From the NCBI GenBank assembly GCA_036365455.1, contig JAWQUS010000017.1, positions 9,858,001-9,922,000 on the forward strand: DNA of 64,000 nt, given 5' to 3'. Source of the stretch: Macrosoma leucophasiata (lineage: Eukaryota; Arthropoda; Insecta; Lepidoptera; Hedylidae). The position numbers were made by a program, and so were the translations under genes. Positions 10,049 through 21,836 of this stretch are shown in pieces (position 1 is the stretch's first letter; each line of letters opens with the position of its first letter). The notes under the pieces were generated by a model. It saw only the letters and a program-made list of their open reading frames with translations. It was not told where the DNA came from and did no database searches.

Positions 10049-11235
10049 TAAAAATGTATCTAGTATTAAATATCACTTTATCTATCTATAATTCTGCTCA
10101 ACGTATATTTATTATTAAGGTTTGAAACAGAATTCAAACTAAGCGTTGTATTATTTTTAATGAGATGAATAGATTTATACAATTCAAATATTAACGAGCT
10201 TGCATGTCGGCAGCGCGCGCCACTTAGGTACAAAAGATAAAATTTTACTAATATGAAATATAATCTTTGTGAAAAAAAAATCTCGATGCTTCTTTAAAAA
10301 AGAAAACGTCCCTTGCAGAAATGTTTTTGTAAAAATAATATTTTGCGGTTCACTTAGATAATTGATATATTGATCAAATATCATGACTTGGAAACCGATT
10401 TAGTACCTAAATTAATGAAGCTATATAGTTGGCATTTTACTCTTATTTTTTTTTGTCGTTTACTCAATTATTTGGCTACATTACACCATTATCTTTTTTA
10501 ATATCGATACCAATTCTTGTTATGTGGGTCACTTTATGGCGACGACATCAATAAAATAAGCTTATAGCTTTTTAATCTATGACCGAACGATGCGACCATG
10601 CTATAAAATATATGGCCAATGTTCTTTACACATAACAGTCTGGAATTTCTGGATGAAGACTGGTGGTATAAAACTCGGTATTAATTTCAGTTTCTATTTA
10701 CCTACTGGGAAATAAATTGCCAGTATGTTACCGCACTATAGTGTTTGTAATTATCAGGATTGCATGATTTTAGGGGGTGAAAATTACACTTTTACCCACC
10801 TGTGTCTTCAGCTACCTTTACCTTCTCTAGCTTCGCGTGTGGCTTGTATGCGGCGATCCTTAATCAACCTACTAGCGTTTAAATTCAGCTTCAAAAAACA
10901 AAGTAAGTAGATCCTAGAAGTTCGTTGCAGAGTTCAGAGTAAGGTTAGGTACGTTTCATGTATTGCGGTCGAATTTCGAACAATGGGCCATAACAAGTAT
11001 TGATAATTATTTATGATATAAGGCTAAAATCATCACTCCCATATAATTTATGATATGGATCTATCCTTTATCGGAATATACTCGTGTCTCCACATACAAG
11101 TTTAAACAATGCAATAGTCCTCAAAGCGCTTTTGATCGTTTCTCTTGAATTGAACTATATTATTTGGAGGACTCTAAGGTTGATGTGTTACTTCGAGCGT
11201 GATAGTATCAAGTCTTATACGTTGTAGTCATATAA
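10049..11235. other. No feature recognised
   Basis: About 1.2 kb of unassigned, mostly AT-rich DNA. A few frames of about 60 codons exist, but I see no domain, codon bias or splice context that would support a gene. Confidence 0.45.
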
Positions 11236-11489
11236 TAAAAACAGGCTTTCCCCTCTGTCAAAGTACAAGACCAAATAGTCCTATGACTGTCGCCCAGATA
11301 TTTAAATGTGTGCGTGATATTGTTTATGTATTTTGTTTAAATCAAGGTGTGAATTTCGTAGTAATAGACGATTGTTGTAGTGTGAGTGAGTGTCGCACGT
11401 ATTTCTCCCCGCAAAAAATTACAGACTCTTTTGCATCGGTAATAAACGGCTACTCCCCTCCGGTCCACCGCTACCGGCGTTGCTCTATG
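11236..11489 (+). mobile_element. hAT-like MITE (CATAGAGCAACAC family), left end lost
   Basis: It matches 45,513-45,802 through CTGTCAAAGTA, GCGTGATATTGTTT, the GTAATAGACGATTGTTGTAG block and GCATCGGTAATAAA, and ends GTTGCTCTATG. The left terminal inverted repeat is missing. The 105-codon frame crossing it is not conserved in the other copies. Confidence 0.7.
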
Positions 11490-12017
11490 GTACTACCCCG
11501 GAACAGCAACATTTAATACGGTAAAATATTTTGTGTTGTGATCAGCATTTTTCTGTCTCACTGAATTGTGAAAGGTTCGGTGACATTTAATGAAACAGCC
11601 GATCATTTCATAAAATGTATAATCATTCGATTTGATCACGACATACCTATATTGTTTTGAATAGTAGAAACAATATGTAGTCTAGTTTTGTTCCATATCT
11701 CCCTATTGTTGGTATGCGTACAATCAAAATTGTAACGCTAGACAGTTTCCTAATTTATGTAGACTCTATTCAGATACAATTCCTTTATGCTTCAATGCGA
11801 TCTATAAATGTACCCGAGGGTTTTCGTGCATATCTTCAAATGGTATTCTACTGTTAAAGTTAAAACACTACCGCGAGTAGGCCGTTAAATCCATATTAGA
11901 GTAGAAATTGTTACGTTTGGGTTGCATTGATACAATAATGCTATTGATATTTTTTATATAAATCATTATTGTTGTTTTTTGAAAGTACCTACCGTCTTTA
12001 AAGTATTTTATAATATA
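11490..12017. other. No feature recognised
   Basis: AT-rich DNA up to the Helitron terminus at 12,018. I see no repeat or frame that can be supported. Confidence 0.45.
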
Positions 12018-12128
12018 CTAGCTGTGCCCGCAACTTCGTTCGCGTGGAATAGTGGCTTTGGGCAGCATTTATGGATATAACTTTTGGTTAACTTTGGATC
12101 ATACAAAAACAACACACTGGGCTTCTGG
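12018..12128 (-). mobile_element. Helitron 3'-end fragment next to the minisatellite
   Basis: On the minus strand it ends ...ACGCGAACGAAGTTGCGGGC ACAGCTAG, then T, the classic Helitron 3' terminus with a short GC hairpin before CTAG. It runs directly into the minisatellite at 12,129. The array may therefore have grown inside a Helitron, but I could not find the 5' end on the far side. Confidence 0.6.
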
Positions 12129-15100
12129 AGACGCTCGGCGTCGGGACGCTGGGCGTCGGGACGCTTGATGTCGGGATGCTGGGCGTTGGGACGTTTGGCG
12201 TTGGGTCGCTGGGCGTCAGAACGTTTGACGTCGGGACGCAAGACGTCGGGACGCTGGGCGTCGGGTCGCCGGGCGTCGGGACCCTGGGCGTCGGGACACT
12301 GGGCGTCGGGACGCTGGGCATCGGGACGCTGGGCGTCGGGACGCTGGGCGTCGGGACGCTGGGCGTCGGGACGCTGGGCGTCGGGACGCTCGACATCGGG
12401 ACGCAGGCCGTCGGGACGCACGCCGTCGGGTCGCTGGGCGTCGGGATGCTGGGCGTCGAGACGCTCGATGTCGGGACGCTGGGCGTCGGGACGCTGGGCG
12501 TCGGGACGCTGGGCGTCGGGACGCTGGGCGTCGGGACTCTGGGCGTCGGTACGCTGGGCATCGAGACGCTCGACGTCAGGACGCTCGACATCGGGTCGCA
12601 CGCCGTCGGGTCGCTGGGCGTCGGGACGCTGGGCGTCAGGACGCTGGGCGTGGGACGCTGGGCGTCGGGACGCTGGGCATCGGGACGCTGGGTGTCGGGA
12701 CGGTGGGCGTCGGTACGCTAGGCGTCGAGACGCTCAACGTCGGGACGCTCGACATCGGGACGCAGGCCGTCGGGACGCTCGACATCGGGACGCATGCCGT
12801 CGGGTCGCTGGGCGTCGGGACGCTGGGCGTCGGGACGCTGGGCGTCGGGACGCTGGGTGTCGGGACGCTGGGCGTCGGGACGCTTGGCGTCGGGACGCTC
12901 GGCGTCGGGACGATCGGCGTCGGGATGCTGGGCGTCGGGACGCTGGGCGTCGGGAATCCGGGCGTCGGGACCCCGGGCGTCGGGACGCTAGGCGTCGGTA
13001 CGCTAGGCGTAGGGACGCTGGGCGTCGGGACGCTGGGCGTTGGGACGCTGGGCGTCGGGACGCTCGACATCGGGACGCACGCCGTCGGGACGCACGCCGT
13101 CGGGACGCACGCCGTCGGGACGCAAGCCGTCGGGTCGCTGGGCGTCGAGACGCTCTATGTCGGACGCTGGGCGTCAGGACGCTGGCCGTCGGGACGCTGG
13201 GCGTCGGGACTCTGGGCGTCGGTACGCAAGGCATCGAGACGCTCGACGTCGGGACGCTCGCCGTCGGGACGCTCGGCGTCGGGACGCTCGGCGTCGGGAC
13301 GCTCGGCGTCGGGACGCTCGGCGTCGGGACGCTCGGCGTCGGGACGCTCGGCGTCGGGACGCTCGGCGTCGGGACGCTCGGCGTCGGGACGCTGGGCGTC
13401 GAGACGCTGGGCGTCAGGACGCTGGACGTCAGGACGCTGGGCGTCAGGACGCTGGGCGTCGGGACTCTGGGCATCGAGACGCTGGGCATCGAGACGCTCG
13501 ACATCGGGTCGCACGCCGTCGGGTCGCTGGGCGTCGGGACGCTGGGCGTCGAGACGCTGGGCGTCGGGACGCTGGGCGTCGGGACGCTGGGCGTCGGGAC
13601 GCTGGGCGTCGGGACGCTGGGCGTCGGGACGCTGGGCGTCGGGACGCTGGGCGTCGGGACGCTGCGTGTCGGGACGGTGGGCGTCGGTACGCTAGGCGTC
13701 GAGACGTTCGACATCGGGACGCACGCCGTCGGGACGCTCGACATCGGGACGCATGCCGTCGGGTCGCTTGGCGTCGGGACGCTGGGCGTCGGGACGCTGG
13801 GCGTCGGGACGCTGGGCGTCGGGACACTTGGCGTCGGGACGCTGGGCGTCGGGACGCTGGGCGTCAGGACGCTGGGCGTCGGGACTCTGGGCGTCGGTAC
13901 GCTGGGCATCGAGACGCTCGACGTCGGGACGCTCGACATCGGGTCGCACGCCGTCGGGTCGCTGGGCGTCGGGACGCTGGGCGTCGAGACGCTGGGCGTC
14001 GGGACGCTGGGCGTCGGGACGCTGGGCGTCGGGACGCTGGGCGTCGGGACGCTGGGCGTCGGGACGCTGGGCGTCGGGACGCTGCGTGTCGGGACGGTGG
14101 GCGTCGGTACGCTAACGTCGAGACGCTCGACATCGGGACGCACGCCGTCGGGACGCTCGACATCGGGACGCATGCCGTCGGGTCGCTGGGCGTCGGGACG
14201 CTGGGCGTCGGGACGCTGGGCGTCGGGACACTTGGCGTCGGGACGCTCGGCGTCGGGACGCTCGGCGTCGGGACGATCGGCGTCGGGATGCTGGGCGTCG
14301 GGACGCTGGGCGTCGGGATTCCGGGCGTCGGGACCCCGGGCGTCGGGACGCTAGACGTCGGTACGCTAGGCGTAGGGACGCTGGGCGTCGGGACGCTGGG
14401 CGTCGGGACGCTCGACATCGGGACGCACGCCGTCGGGACGCACGCCGTCGGGTCGCTGGGCGTCGGGATGCTGGGCGTCGAGACGCTCGATGTCGGACGC
14501 TGGGCGTCAGGACGCTGGCCGTCGGGACGCTGGGCGTCGGGACTCTGGGCGTCGGTACGCTAGGCATCGAGACGCTCGACGTCGGGACGCTCGGCGTCGG
14601 GACGCTCGGCGTCGGGACGCTCGGCGTCGGGACGCTCGGCGTCGGGACGCTCGGCGTCGGGACGCTCGGCGTCGGGACGCTCGGCGTCGGGACGCTCGGC
14701 GTCGGGACGCTCGGCGTCGGGACGCTCGGCGTCGGGACGCTCGGCGTCGTGACGATCGGCGTCGGGATGCTGGGCGTCGGGACGCTGGGCGTCGGGACTC
14801 CGGGCGTCGGGACCCCGGGCGTCGGGACGCTAGGCGTCGGTACGCTAGGTGTAGGGACGCTGGGCGTCGGGACGCTGGGCGTCGGGACGCTGGGCGTCGG
14901 GACGCTGGGCGTCGGGACGCTGGGCGTCGGGACGCTGAGCGTCGGGACGCTGGGCGTCGGGACGCTGGGCGTCGGGACGCTGGGCGTCGGGACGCTGGGC
15001 GTCGGGACGCTGGGCGTCGGTTCGCTAGGCGTAGGGACGCTGGGCGTCGGGATGCTGGGCGTCGGGACGCTGGGCGTCGGTACGCTAGGCGTCGAGACGC

Positions 15101-15140
15101 TCGACGTCGGGACGCTCGACATCGGGACAGGGCGTCGGGA
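12129..15140. repeat. 3-kb GC-rich 15-bp minisatellite
   Basis: About 200 tandem copies of a 15-bp unit, GGGACGCTGGGCGTC, with recurrent variants (GGGACGCTCGGCGTC, GGGACGCTCGACATC, GGGACGCACGCCGTC, GGTACGCTAGGCGTC). The unit is 12/15 G+C with three CpGs, in an AT-rich setting. GACGC and GCGTC inside each unit are reverse complements, so each can fold into a 5-bp hairpin. The regular GGG runs give loops of 4-5 nt. Because 15 is a multiple of three and the unit has no stop in any frame, long frames appear in all six frames and are not evidence of a gene. Long blocks recur (near 12,923, 14,286 and 14,766; also 13,496 and 13,935), giving a higher-order structure. Confidence 0.97.
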
Positions 15141-15779
15141 CTATTTTATGAATCAAAATAGACATTGAAGGTTCGACTCCAAGTCAACGTAAGTAAATAA
15201 GGTTGAATAAGGATTCGAGTGTTCGGAATCAGGGTGCATCTATGAGTTAAGAATAAATGTGAAAGAGGTAAAAAAGGTGCGTAAGGGTGAGAGAGATATT
15301 GAGAGCTCCACGCTCTCTGCCTACCTCGTAATTTGGCGGGAAAATACGCGATACTCTTAAGCACTTATTTATACGCTGCTTCACAAAAGAAAATATACTG
15401 AACATGAAAATGGCTTCGTTAACGATAATAAAGTATCTCAAAACTGCCATAAATATCATGTATGGTGGTATGATAACGAAACAATGGGTAGCCAATAGTG
15501 TATCTTAATTAAACAGACAAGGCATGTCTCTTTAGTCTACTTGTAATTATACGGGCGTGGGACCCCACGGGAGTTTTTAATCCGACCCCGAAGTTTCTGA
15601 GTCACATTAATGAGGAAATAACATCAAATTACTCGGGCCTATTTCGTTCACAAAGTTAGATTGAATAAAAGGTTGTATTCGTTCATTAGTGTCAGAACTT
15701 TATGATTTAATTTTATGGGGGTTTACCTTGGTTTAATTGTGCCGTGGTAGGTTACGGGATGAGATTTTTGTTATTCTCA
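15141..15779. other. No feature recognised
   Basis: AT-rich flank of the minisatellite. I looked for a Helitron 5' end here and did not find one. Confidence 0.45.
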
Positions 15780-16330
15780 AGATATTTTTTCTTATTCTCA
15801 GTCGTTCACTCTTGGCAGAGTGGTCGTGATTATGGTCTCTCAGTGTTGACCGCAGCCTTCGCGATTACTCTCCACCGGTCTCTATGTGTGGCACTGCGGG
15901 TACACTCTGTGATGGAGGAGCCAGTTGTGGTTTTAATAAGGTCAGTCCACCTGATTGGGAACCGACCCCGTGATCTTCTGCCTTCCACTCGCCCTTGTAC
16001 TACTAGGCGCTCCATAGAGTCGGGTTTACGGGTGACGTGACCAAAGAACTCGAGGACTCGTAATTGGACAGTTGACGGGCCTGTGTTTTATTTTAAGTTC
16101 TTTAAGTATGGATGCGTTTGTTCTATGGGCAGTCCAACTTATCCTTAGAAGGCGTCGCCAGCACCACATCTCTAGGGCGTCAATCTTCCTCCTATCTTGT
16201 ATACTAAGCGTCCACGTTTCAGCTCCATAAAGGAAGATTGGAAAGACTAGGCAATTCATTAGACGGACTTTAGTGTTCTTAGTTATCCGACGGTCTTTCC
16301 ATATCTTAGTGATATTTTTCAGATTGTATG
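15780..16330 (-). pseudogene. RTE-like LINE, C-terminal end of ORF2, broken
   Basis: On the minus strand the frame opens at about 16,325 with a helix-like lead (KIWKDRRITKNTKVRL). It runs through FLYGAETWTL, the DRRKIDALEMWCWRRLLRIS block and AHRTNASILKELKI. It then breaks near 16,025 and resumes with LVVQGRVEGRRSRGRFPIRW. These are the conserved blocks downstream of the reverse transcriptase domain in RTE-type and related insect LINEs, whose enzyme nicks and copies DNA at the target. The endonuclease and catalytic RT are missing, so this is a 5'-truncated dead copy with at least one frameshift. Clade assignment is from memory of the motif and is not certain. Confidence 0.8.
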
Positions 16331-16970
16331 AAATTCAATGACGTGGTATGGGGAACCTAAGTGCTTACTTATATTAATTTAGGCATTATTTGTAGAACAT
16401 TTACTTTAAACTGCTCCTGAAATCGCGACAACTGTAGCTGCTGCATAATTTTGGTCGCATAGTGATGAACATAACTATTGTTTTTTTAATCCCAAATATT
16501 TTTTCCCCTTTTTATGTAAAAAATATTCGTAACAATAAAACACCGAATACCTATTATGACACACGTATTTCTGAACCCTTGTCTTATTGTCTCCTCATAC
16601 ACTTTATTTACAATAAACTGCACACTCGTAAAATACCTTATAAAGTATTATTATGCTATAAAATTTATTGACATTGTACTTGTTTGTTGAAAACATAATA
16701 CCAAACAGCACAAACATATTCGCTTAAGAACACAAAATTTTAAAAATGAAATATACGTCGTGTCTACATCAAGCGAACATAGAGCAAGATGGAAAACTAA
16801 CACTACTATGGACTACGGAAAAAGCTAAGTGAAAAGTTAGAAACCTAATTTCATTTTGCTTACTGTAGGATACTTTCTGAATCTAGGCAAATGTAACGAC
16901 AGTTATATAATTTCAAGCATATTTTAAGGTTAAGCAGAGGTTAAAAGTTAATTACAGAGTTATATTATTA
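16331..16970. other. No feature recognised
   Basis: Very AT-rich DNA with one chance frame (16,462-16,671) of low-complexity composition. Nothing else is seen. Confidence 0.45.
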
Positions 16971-17235
16971 CTAGCTGACCCGGTAAACTTAGTATTGCCT
17001 CAGAATGAAATAATGTGTCAAAGGTTTGATAGATACAAACTATTTGTATGGGAAAATAAAATTGTGGTTACTACTATTTCCCTTCAATTCCTTCATATTT
17101 TCTTATGAACCTTCCCTGGACTTCCAAAAATCATTTAAAACCAAAATCAGCCAAATCGGTAAAGCCGTTCTCAAGTTTTAGCGAGACTAACGAACTATAC
17201 ATGGATAATTTTTCGCAATATTAATGTGAATGTAG
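16971..17235 (-). mobile_element. Helitron-like remnant
   Basis: It begins CTAGCTGACCCGGTAAACTT on the plus strand, the reverse of a Helitron 3' end. It contains the often-seen AAATCGGTAAAGCCGTTCTC segment near the other end. The 5' TC terminus is not clear, so the right boundary is approximate. Confidence 0.5.
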
Positions 17236-17675
17236 TGTTTTAAAATTGGTAACCAGTATTAGATAAATTTACCAAATGTTGATATTTTTGTAACTTACTG
17301 TTATCGGAAAACTTTATTTTAAGAAGATTCAACAAAACATACTGTCCTATTGAATAAATCTTCAGCGGTAATGTGTTGTAGCCACGTAAATCAATCAATT
17401 GGTTGTCCAAATATTTTACGGTGCGTCCAGGCAATGGTATCGTGACTTACCTATACTGAAAATAGGGGTTATTTCCACCTTTAATTGATAAAATTGGATA
17501 CATTTGTAGGTTATAATTATCTTATCTTGTTCTTCCCTTTTAAGAAGACGAAATAAATTGAAAGATAAATTGATATCAAAAAGTATTTTCTTCGGGCAGC
17601 TTTATCATCTCATCTTAGTAAAGTAGAGCCCTATGTTTTTATATTATTGTATCGAGAACACTATATTGTAAGACA
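17236..17675. other. No feature recognised
   Basis: AT-rich and unassigned. Confidence 0.4.
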
Positions 17676-17825
17676 TGGTGGCAAAAGAGCATACAGTTCA
17701 CATGGATTGCCAGGGGCCCACAGACATATACACAAAAGGTTAGGTCAAAATGCAGCTGCGTTGCCATTCCTTAGCCTAAGTTATTTCCCTCTGTGATAGT
17801 TATTACAGGATCCATTAATATTATC
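17676..17825 (-). mobile_element. Family A relative (subfamily B) fragment
   Basis: Antisense and diverged. It shows GGTGGCAAAAGAGCATACAG, then GGTCAAAATGCAGCTGCGTT, then the subfamily-B CTCTGTGATAGTTATTACAG. The 5' part of the element is missing. Confidence 0.6.
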
Positions 17826-18289
17826 AATTAATTATAAAACATACCACGAGTATAAAATAATTATTGAAGGCATTAAGACGAGTATTACGCGCAATTTAAA
17901 TTATAAGTTAATGGAATACATACAAGTTCAGGCAAGAAATTTAATGGTGGCTTATTGTGTCTCAGTCTGACTCAGGACGTGGTTAATGTTTTATTTGAAT
18001 TCGACATTTTATTAATACGTTTATTAAAATTCCTTCCAACATTCAACTGCACGACCACGCTAAACACATAATTATGGTTGTATTCCATTCTAAAACAGCG
18101 CACTAAACAAGCGTACAAAATTATTACGAAATTGCCAACGGAGATACGTGTTCAAAATACCTTCGGGGACCGTTATAAAAATGGCACACCTTTAAAAAGT
18201 CCGTACCATCATAATACGATATTAACTATACTCGAAAATACGGGCTATTTCACTAGTTCCTACTACCGTTGAAGAGTAAAACAAACGGA
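17826..18289. other. No feature recognised
   Basis: AT-rich DNA ahead of the ~540 bp satellite. No repeat or convincing frame is visible. Confidence 0.4.
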
Positions 18290-19760
18290 TTTATGAACAA
18301 ACAAAACCCATTTGTAATGGTTGTTTTAATTTACAGATGATATTAAAACCGCGAATGTTTCACACGTGGCCTATCATAAATTACGGACGTTCAATATTTT
18401 GCAGTGAACATTGGTGTTAGAATGTTGCTGTACTTAATTTGCTGAATTTACTCTGTTTTAAAGCTATTAGATAATTTCAGACGGTACGCTAATTTTACGC
18501 GATACATCAAAAAGATAGAATGGGCGGGATCGGAATCGCGAGGGATATGGTACCAAAATTATGCTCTTACAGGGATATGTGCCAAAAAAATAAATTGTAA
18601 TAAATCCGTTCGTTTTGAATTGAGTGGAAAGTCGTGCTTAAATTATTTTTTAATTTAAGTAACTTTTATTTTATATGTGTCATTAAAGTAGGAAACTAGT
18701 ATCCCGAAGTACCTATATACACATGTTTAAAATATGAGAACTGCCGTAGAAGGAACGCATACAAAAAATTAGTACATTCTCAGTGCAACGTTCACTATAC
18801 TTTAAAATATCGCCAGTGAGCCAAATGAAGGGTTTATGAACAAACAAAACCCATTTGTAATGGTTGTTCTAATTTACAGATGATATTAAAACCGCGAATG
18901 TTTCACACGTGGTCTATCATAAATTACGGACGTTCAACATTTTGCAGTGAACATTGGTGTTAGAATGTTGCTGTACTTAATTTGCCGAATTTACTCTGTT
19001 TTTATTGCTGCAAAAGCTATTATATAATTTCAGACGGTACCCTAATTTTACGCGATACATCAACAATATGGAATGGGCGCGGAATCGCGACGGAGTTGGT
19101 TTCGAAATTGTGCTCTTACAGAGATTTGTGCTGATAAATTAATTGTAATAAATCCGTGCGTTTTGAATTGAGTGGAAAGTCACGTTTTATTTATTTTTGG
19201 GCTTAAGTAACGCTTATTTTATATGTTCATTAAAATAGCAAACTAGTATCCTGATATGTTAAAAATATGAGAACCGCCGTAAAAAAAAGGCCTACAAAAA
19301 ATTAATACATTCACATTGCAACGTTCTCTATACTTTAAAATATCGCTAGTGAGCAAAATAAAGCGTATTTGAACAAACAAATACCATTTATACCGGTTGT
19401 TCTAATTTTCAGATGATATTAAAACCGCGAATGTTTCACAGCCTATCATAAATTACAGACGTTCAACATTTTGCAGTAGAAATTAGTGTTAGAATGTTGC
19501 TGTACTTAATTTGCTGAAGTAACTCTGCTTTTATTACTACAAAGCTATTAGATAATTTCAGCCGGTACGCTTGTTAAACGTGATACATTAGACGGAATGA
19601 GCGAGGAATCACGACGGATTTGACATCGAAATTATGTCCTTCCAGATATTTGGAGTGAAGCATTTATGGTGATACATTTTTGTGTTTGTATTGAGTGGAT
19701 AGCCATATTTTTATTATTTGGATTTTCAGTTCACATTAATGCAAAGTGAATACTAAAAAC
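18290..19760. repeat. Local satellite, ~540 bp unit, about 2.7 copies
   Basis: Three direct repeats start near 18,291, 18,834 and 19,368. Each opens with (A)TGAACAAACAAA, then GATGATATTAAAACCGCGAA, ATGTTTCACA, GAATGTTGCTGTACTTAATT, and a late TTGAATTGAGTGGA. The first two units are closest to each other, and the third is more diverged and shorter. A polypyrimidine-AG followed by ATG ATA TTA AAA CCG precedes a short frame of about 27 codons in units 1 and 2. It is destroyed in unit 3, so coding is doubtful. I see no other copy in the window. Confidence 0.85.
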
Positions 19761-19843
19761 TTCTAATAAATGTAGCCTTTAAACATCTACATGAAAACGT
19801 GAGATTTCAATATTGGCGTGTTGCTACTCCTGAGACCTAGGTT

Positions 19844-20080
19844 CACCACCGCATTACCTAATATACTTGCCGCTAAATTGTAGTGTTCAGCACTATCGTG
19901 TTTCGGTAAGGTGGTAATGTACGGACCATTAATTTCCGACCCCATAACACCTTAGGCCTCAGGAGTGGTAACGCATCTGCATTTTGACCTTGGTCTTTGT
20001 GTGAGTGTCGTTAGGCTGCAGTCATCACTTAACGTCAATGTAAACTGCATACTTGTTTGCCACTTTCATTACATAAAAAA
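19844..20080 (+). mobile_element. Family A retroposon, slightly 5'-truncated
   Basis: A sense copy from CACCACCGCATTACC to the A-tail after TTACATAAAAAA. It lies just before the GGAACCCT-type repeat. Confidence 0.85.
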
Positions 20081-20154
20081 GGTACATACATACTTTAAAA
20101 AACCAGTCAAGTGCATGTCGGGCCACGCGCAGTGTAGGGTTCCGTAGTTACAGA

Positions 20155-21310
20155 GTGACGACGTCAACACTATTTTTGTACTGCAAAAGAGAGCTGTCCA
20201 GGCGATCTACGGGCTGAGTCCGAGGGTATCTCTTAGAGATAAATTTAAAGAAATAAATATTCTGACTGTAGCTTCGCAATACATTTGTGAAAATGTATTA
20301 TATGTCCGTATAAACATTAATGAGTTTCCTACAATAGGTAACAATCACAGTATAAATACTAGGAACAAATACAAATTGTCCGTGCATGCAACGCGGCTGA
20401 ATAGCTTCAGTAATTCTTTCAGAGGTCAATGTATACGATTCTTTAATCAAATCCCCAAGAACGTTCAAAGTCTATCGATCAATAAATTTAAGAAAGTAAC
20501 GAATGAACGTTTTTATAAATGTAATTACTATAAGACCTGTGATTATCTTAATGATGGTACGTCTTGGGATTATAGCGATCGCTGCCAGGCTATTTCATGA
20601 TACTGTTATTTCGTGTATTCAGTAATTAGTATCTACTACTGTTAAGGGTTGAATAATGTGAATACCCTGGCTGAAAATGAATTCCATCTTTTATTTTGCC
20701 GTATGCATATCCGGAACAGTCATGCACGCTTAAATGTCTTTGCCTTTGGCGGCGTCGTGTGGCGGGTTGCTCACTTCCCTCTAAAATGGTCGAGGAGGGC
20801 AATGGCTGTCACATGCGTCATACTCGTGAACGGGTGCTGTTGGTGGGGACTGGTCTGTTCTGGTTTGCAGAAGCTACATCACATTTAGTAGATAGCAGTT
20901 TATTTGCATCTATGCTATGGACGTTCACATTATTTGATTTTTCACGATAATTTGTACTAGATTTAAGCTCTCATTTAAAAGAGCTCTTACTGAGTTTGTT
21001 GGGTAGCGGAGTTCTTGTCAGTAGTGACTGCACTTGGAACTCTGCTAAGTGAATAACTTAGATCTTGACGAATAAGTTTTTCTTTTTCTTCATTTATCAT
21101 CATTGAAGGAATTGAAAAATTTTGTGATTATTATATTTTAACTAAGTAGTTTAAATTCTAATTTTTAATTTACTATTGATATATGATTTTGCTCTACTTT
21201 ATGTAATGGTTATTCACTCTAGGTATTTTATATTTCTTGACGTTTTGAAAGTATCTGTAAAGATCTATTCGAAATAAAAATATTTTCTATTTCTATTTCT
21301 ATTTCTAAAA
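20155..21310 (+). pseudogene. 5'-truncated LINE: ORF2 C-terminus, 3' UTR and tail
   Basis: A frame without its own start runs from about 20,175 to the stop at 20,598-20,600. It reads LQKRAVQAIYGLSPR..., ASQYICENVLYV..., NTRNKYKL..., GQCIRFFNQIPKNVQSL and LNDGTSWD. This is the region that follows the reverse transcriptase in Jockey/CR1-like LINEs. It has no in-frame stop across about 140 codons, so the insertion is fairly young. A ~700 bp 3' UTR follows and closes with a TTTCTATTTCTATTTCTA tail at 21,285-21,306. The endonuclease and RT catalytic domains are missing. The 3' UTR is also found antisense at 4,110-4,770. It sits inside the GGAACCCT repeat. Confidence 0.82.
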
Positions 21311-21795
21311 GATGTAATGAAAAAAATATATTTTGTATGAACTTGTTCGAAATTTTCGAGTAAAGTACATTTGATCGACTATTACTCGAAAACTTGCAAA
21401 GCCAACTTAAGTGTGATAGTTTTCCTTTTAATTTCGTTATATGTAGCTACTATTGCCGTAACGTTTGAATTTCTAACTACAACCGTTTAGTCTGTAGTGG
21501 GGGGAGGGACACTTGGGTCTAACGAAAATTTGCACTTAAAAGCTTAATAAGTCACGAATAGTTAACTAAATCGAAAAATGATGCTCAGACATCCATACTA
21601 TTTTTTAAAGACCTAGCCAACGATACTAAATGGGAATCGAAAATAAAAAAAAATATCCTCGACTTACATGTAGGCGAGGTTACCCTAAATATATATTTTT
21701 TCATGTTTTTATACTTTGTCGGCGTAATTAAGATGTATACTTGTACCAAATTTCAAGTCTGTAGTATTTATAGTTATTGCGCTAAACCGCGGACG

Positions 21796-21836
21796 GACAG
21801 ACAGACAGACCGACAGACAGACAGACAGACGGACAT
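21796..21836 (+). repeat. (GACA)n microsatellite
   Basis: About ten imperfect GACA/GACG units within the 3' part of the GGAACCCT-type repeat. A shorter version is in the copy at 62,374-62,400. Confidence 0.85.

Noticed and set aside
11199..11516. 105-codon frame
   Set aside because: It runs across a MITE and both of its flanks, and the frame is not kept in the copies at 35,282 and 45,513.
12084..14354. A 756-codon frame, and many other long frames in all six frames, of the type (ASGRW)n, (GVGTL)n, (RDAGR)n
   Set aside because: The 15-bp unit has no stop in any frame and its length is a multiple of three, so long frames are automatic. They drop in and out at off-length units and show no codon constraint.
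12129..15140. CRISPR-like array
   Set aside because: The repeats are contiguous with no unique spacers, and the DNA is from an animal genome.
15744..16040. 98-codon plus-strand frame
   Set aside because: Antisense of the RTE-like LINE ORF, which has recognisable motifs on the other strand.
20649..20950. 79- and 84-codon frames after the LINE stop
   Set aside because: They lie in the LINE 3' UTR. The antisense copy at 4,500-4,760 matches as DNA but does not keep either frame.
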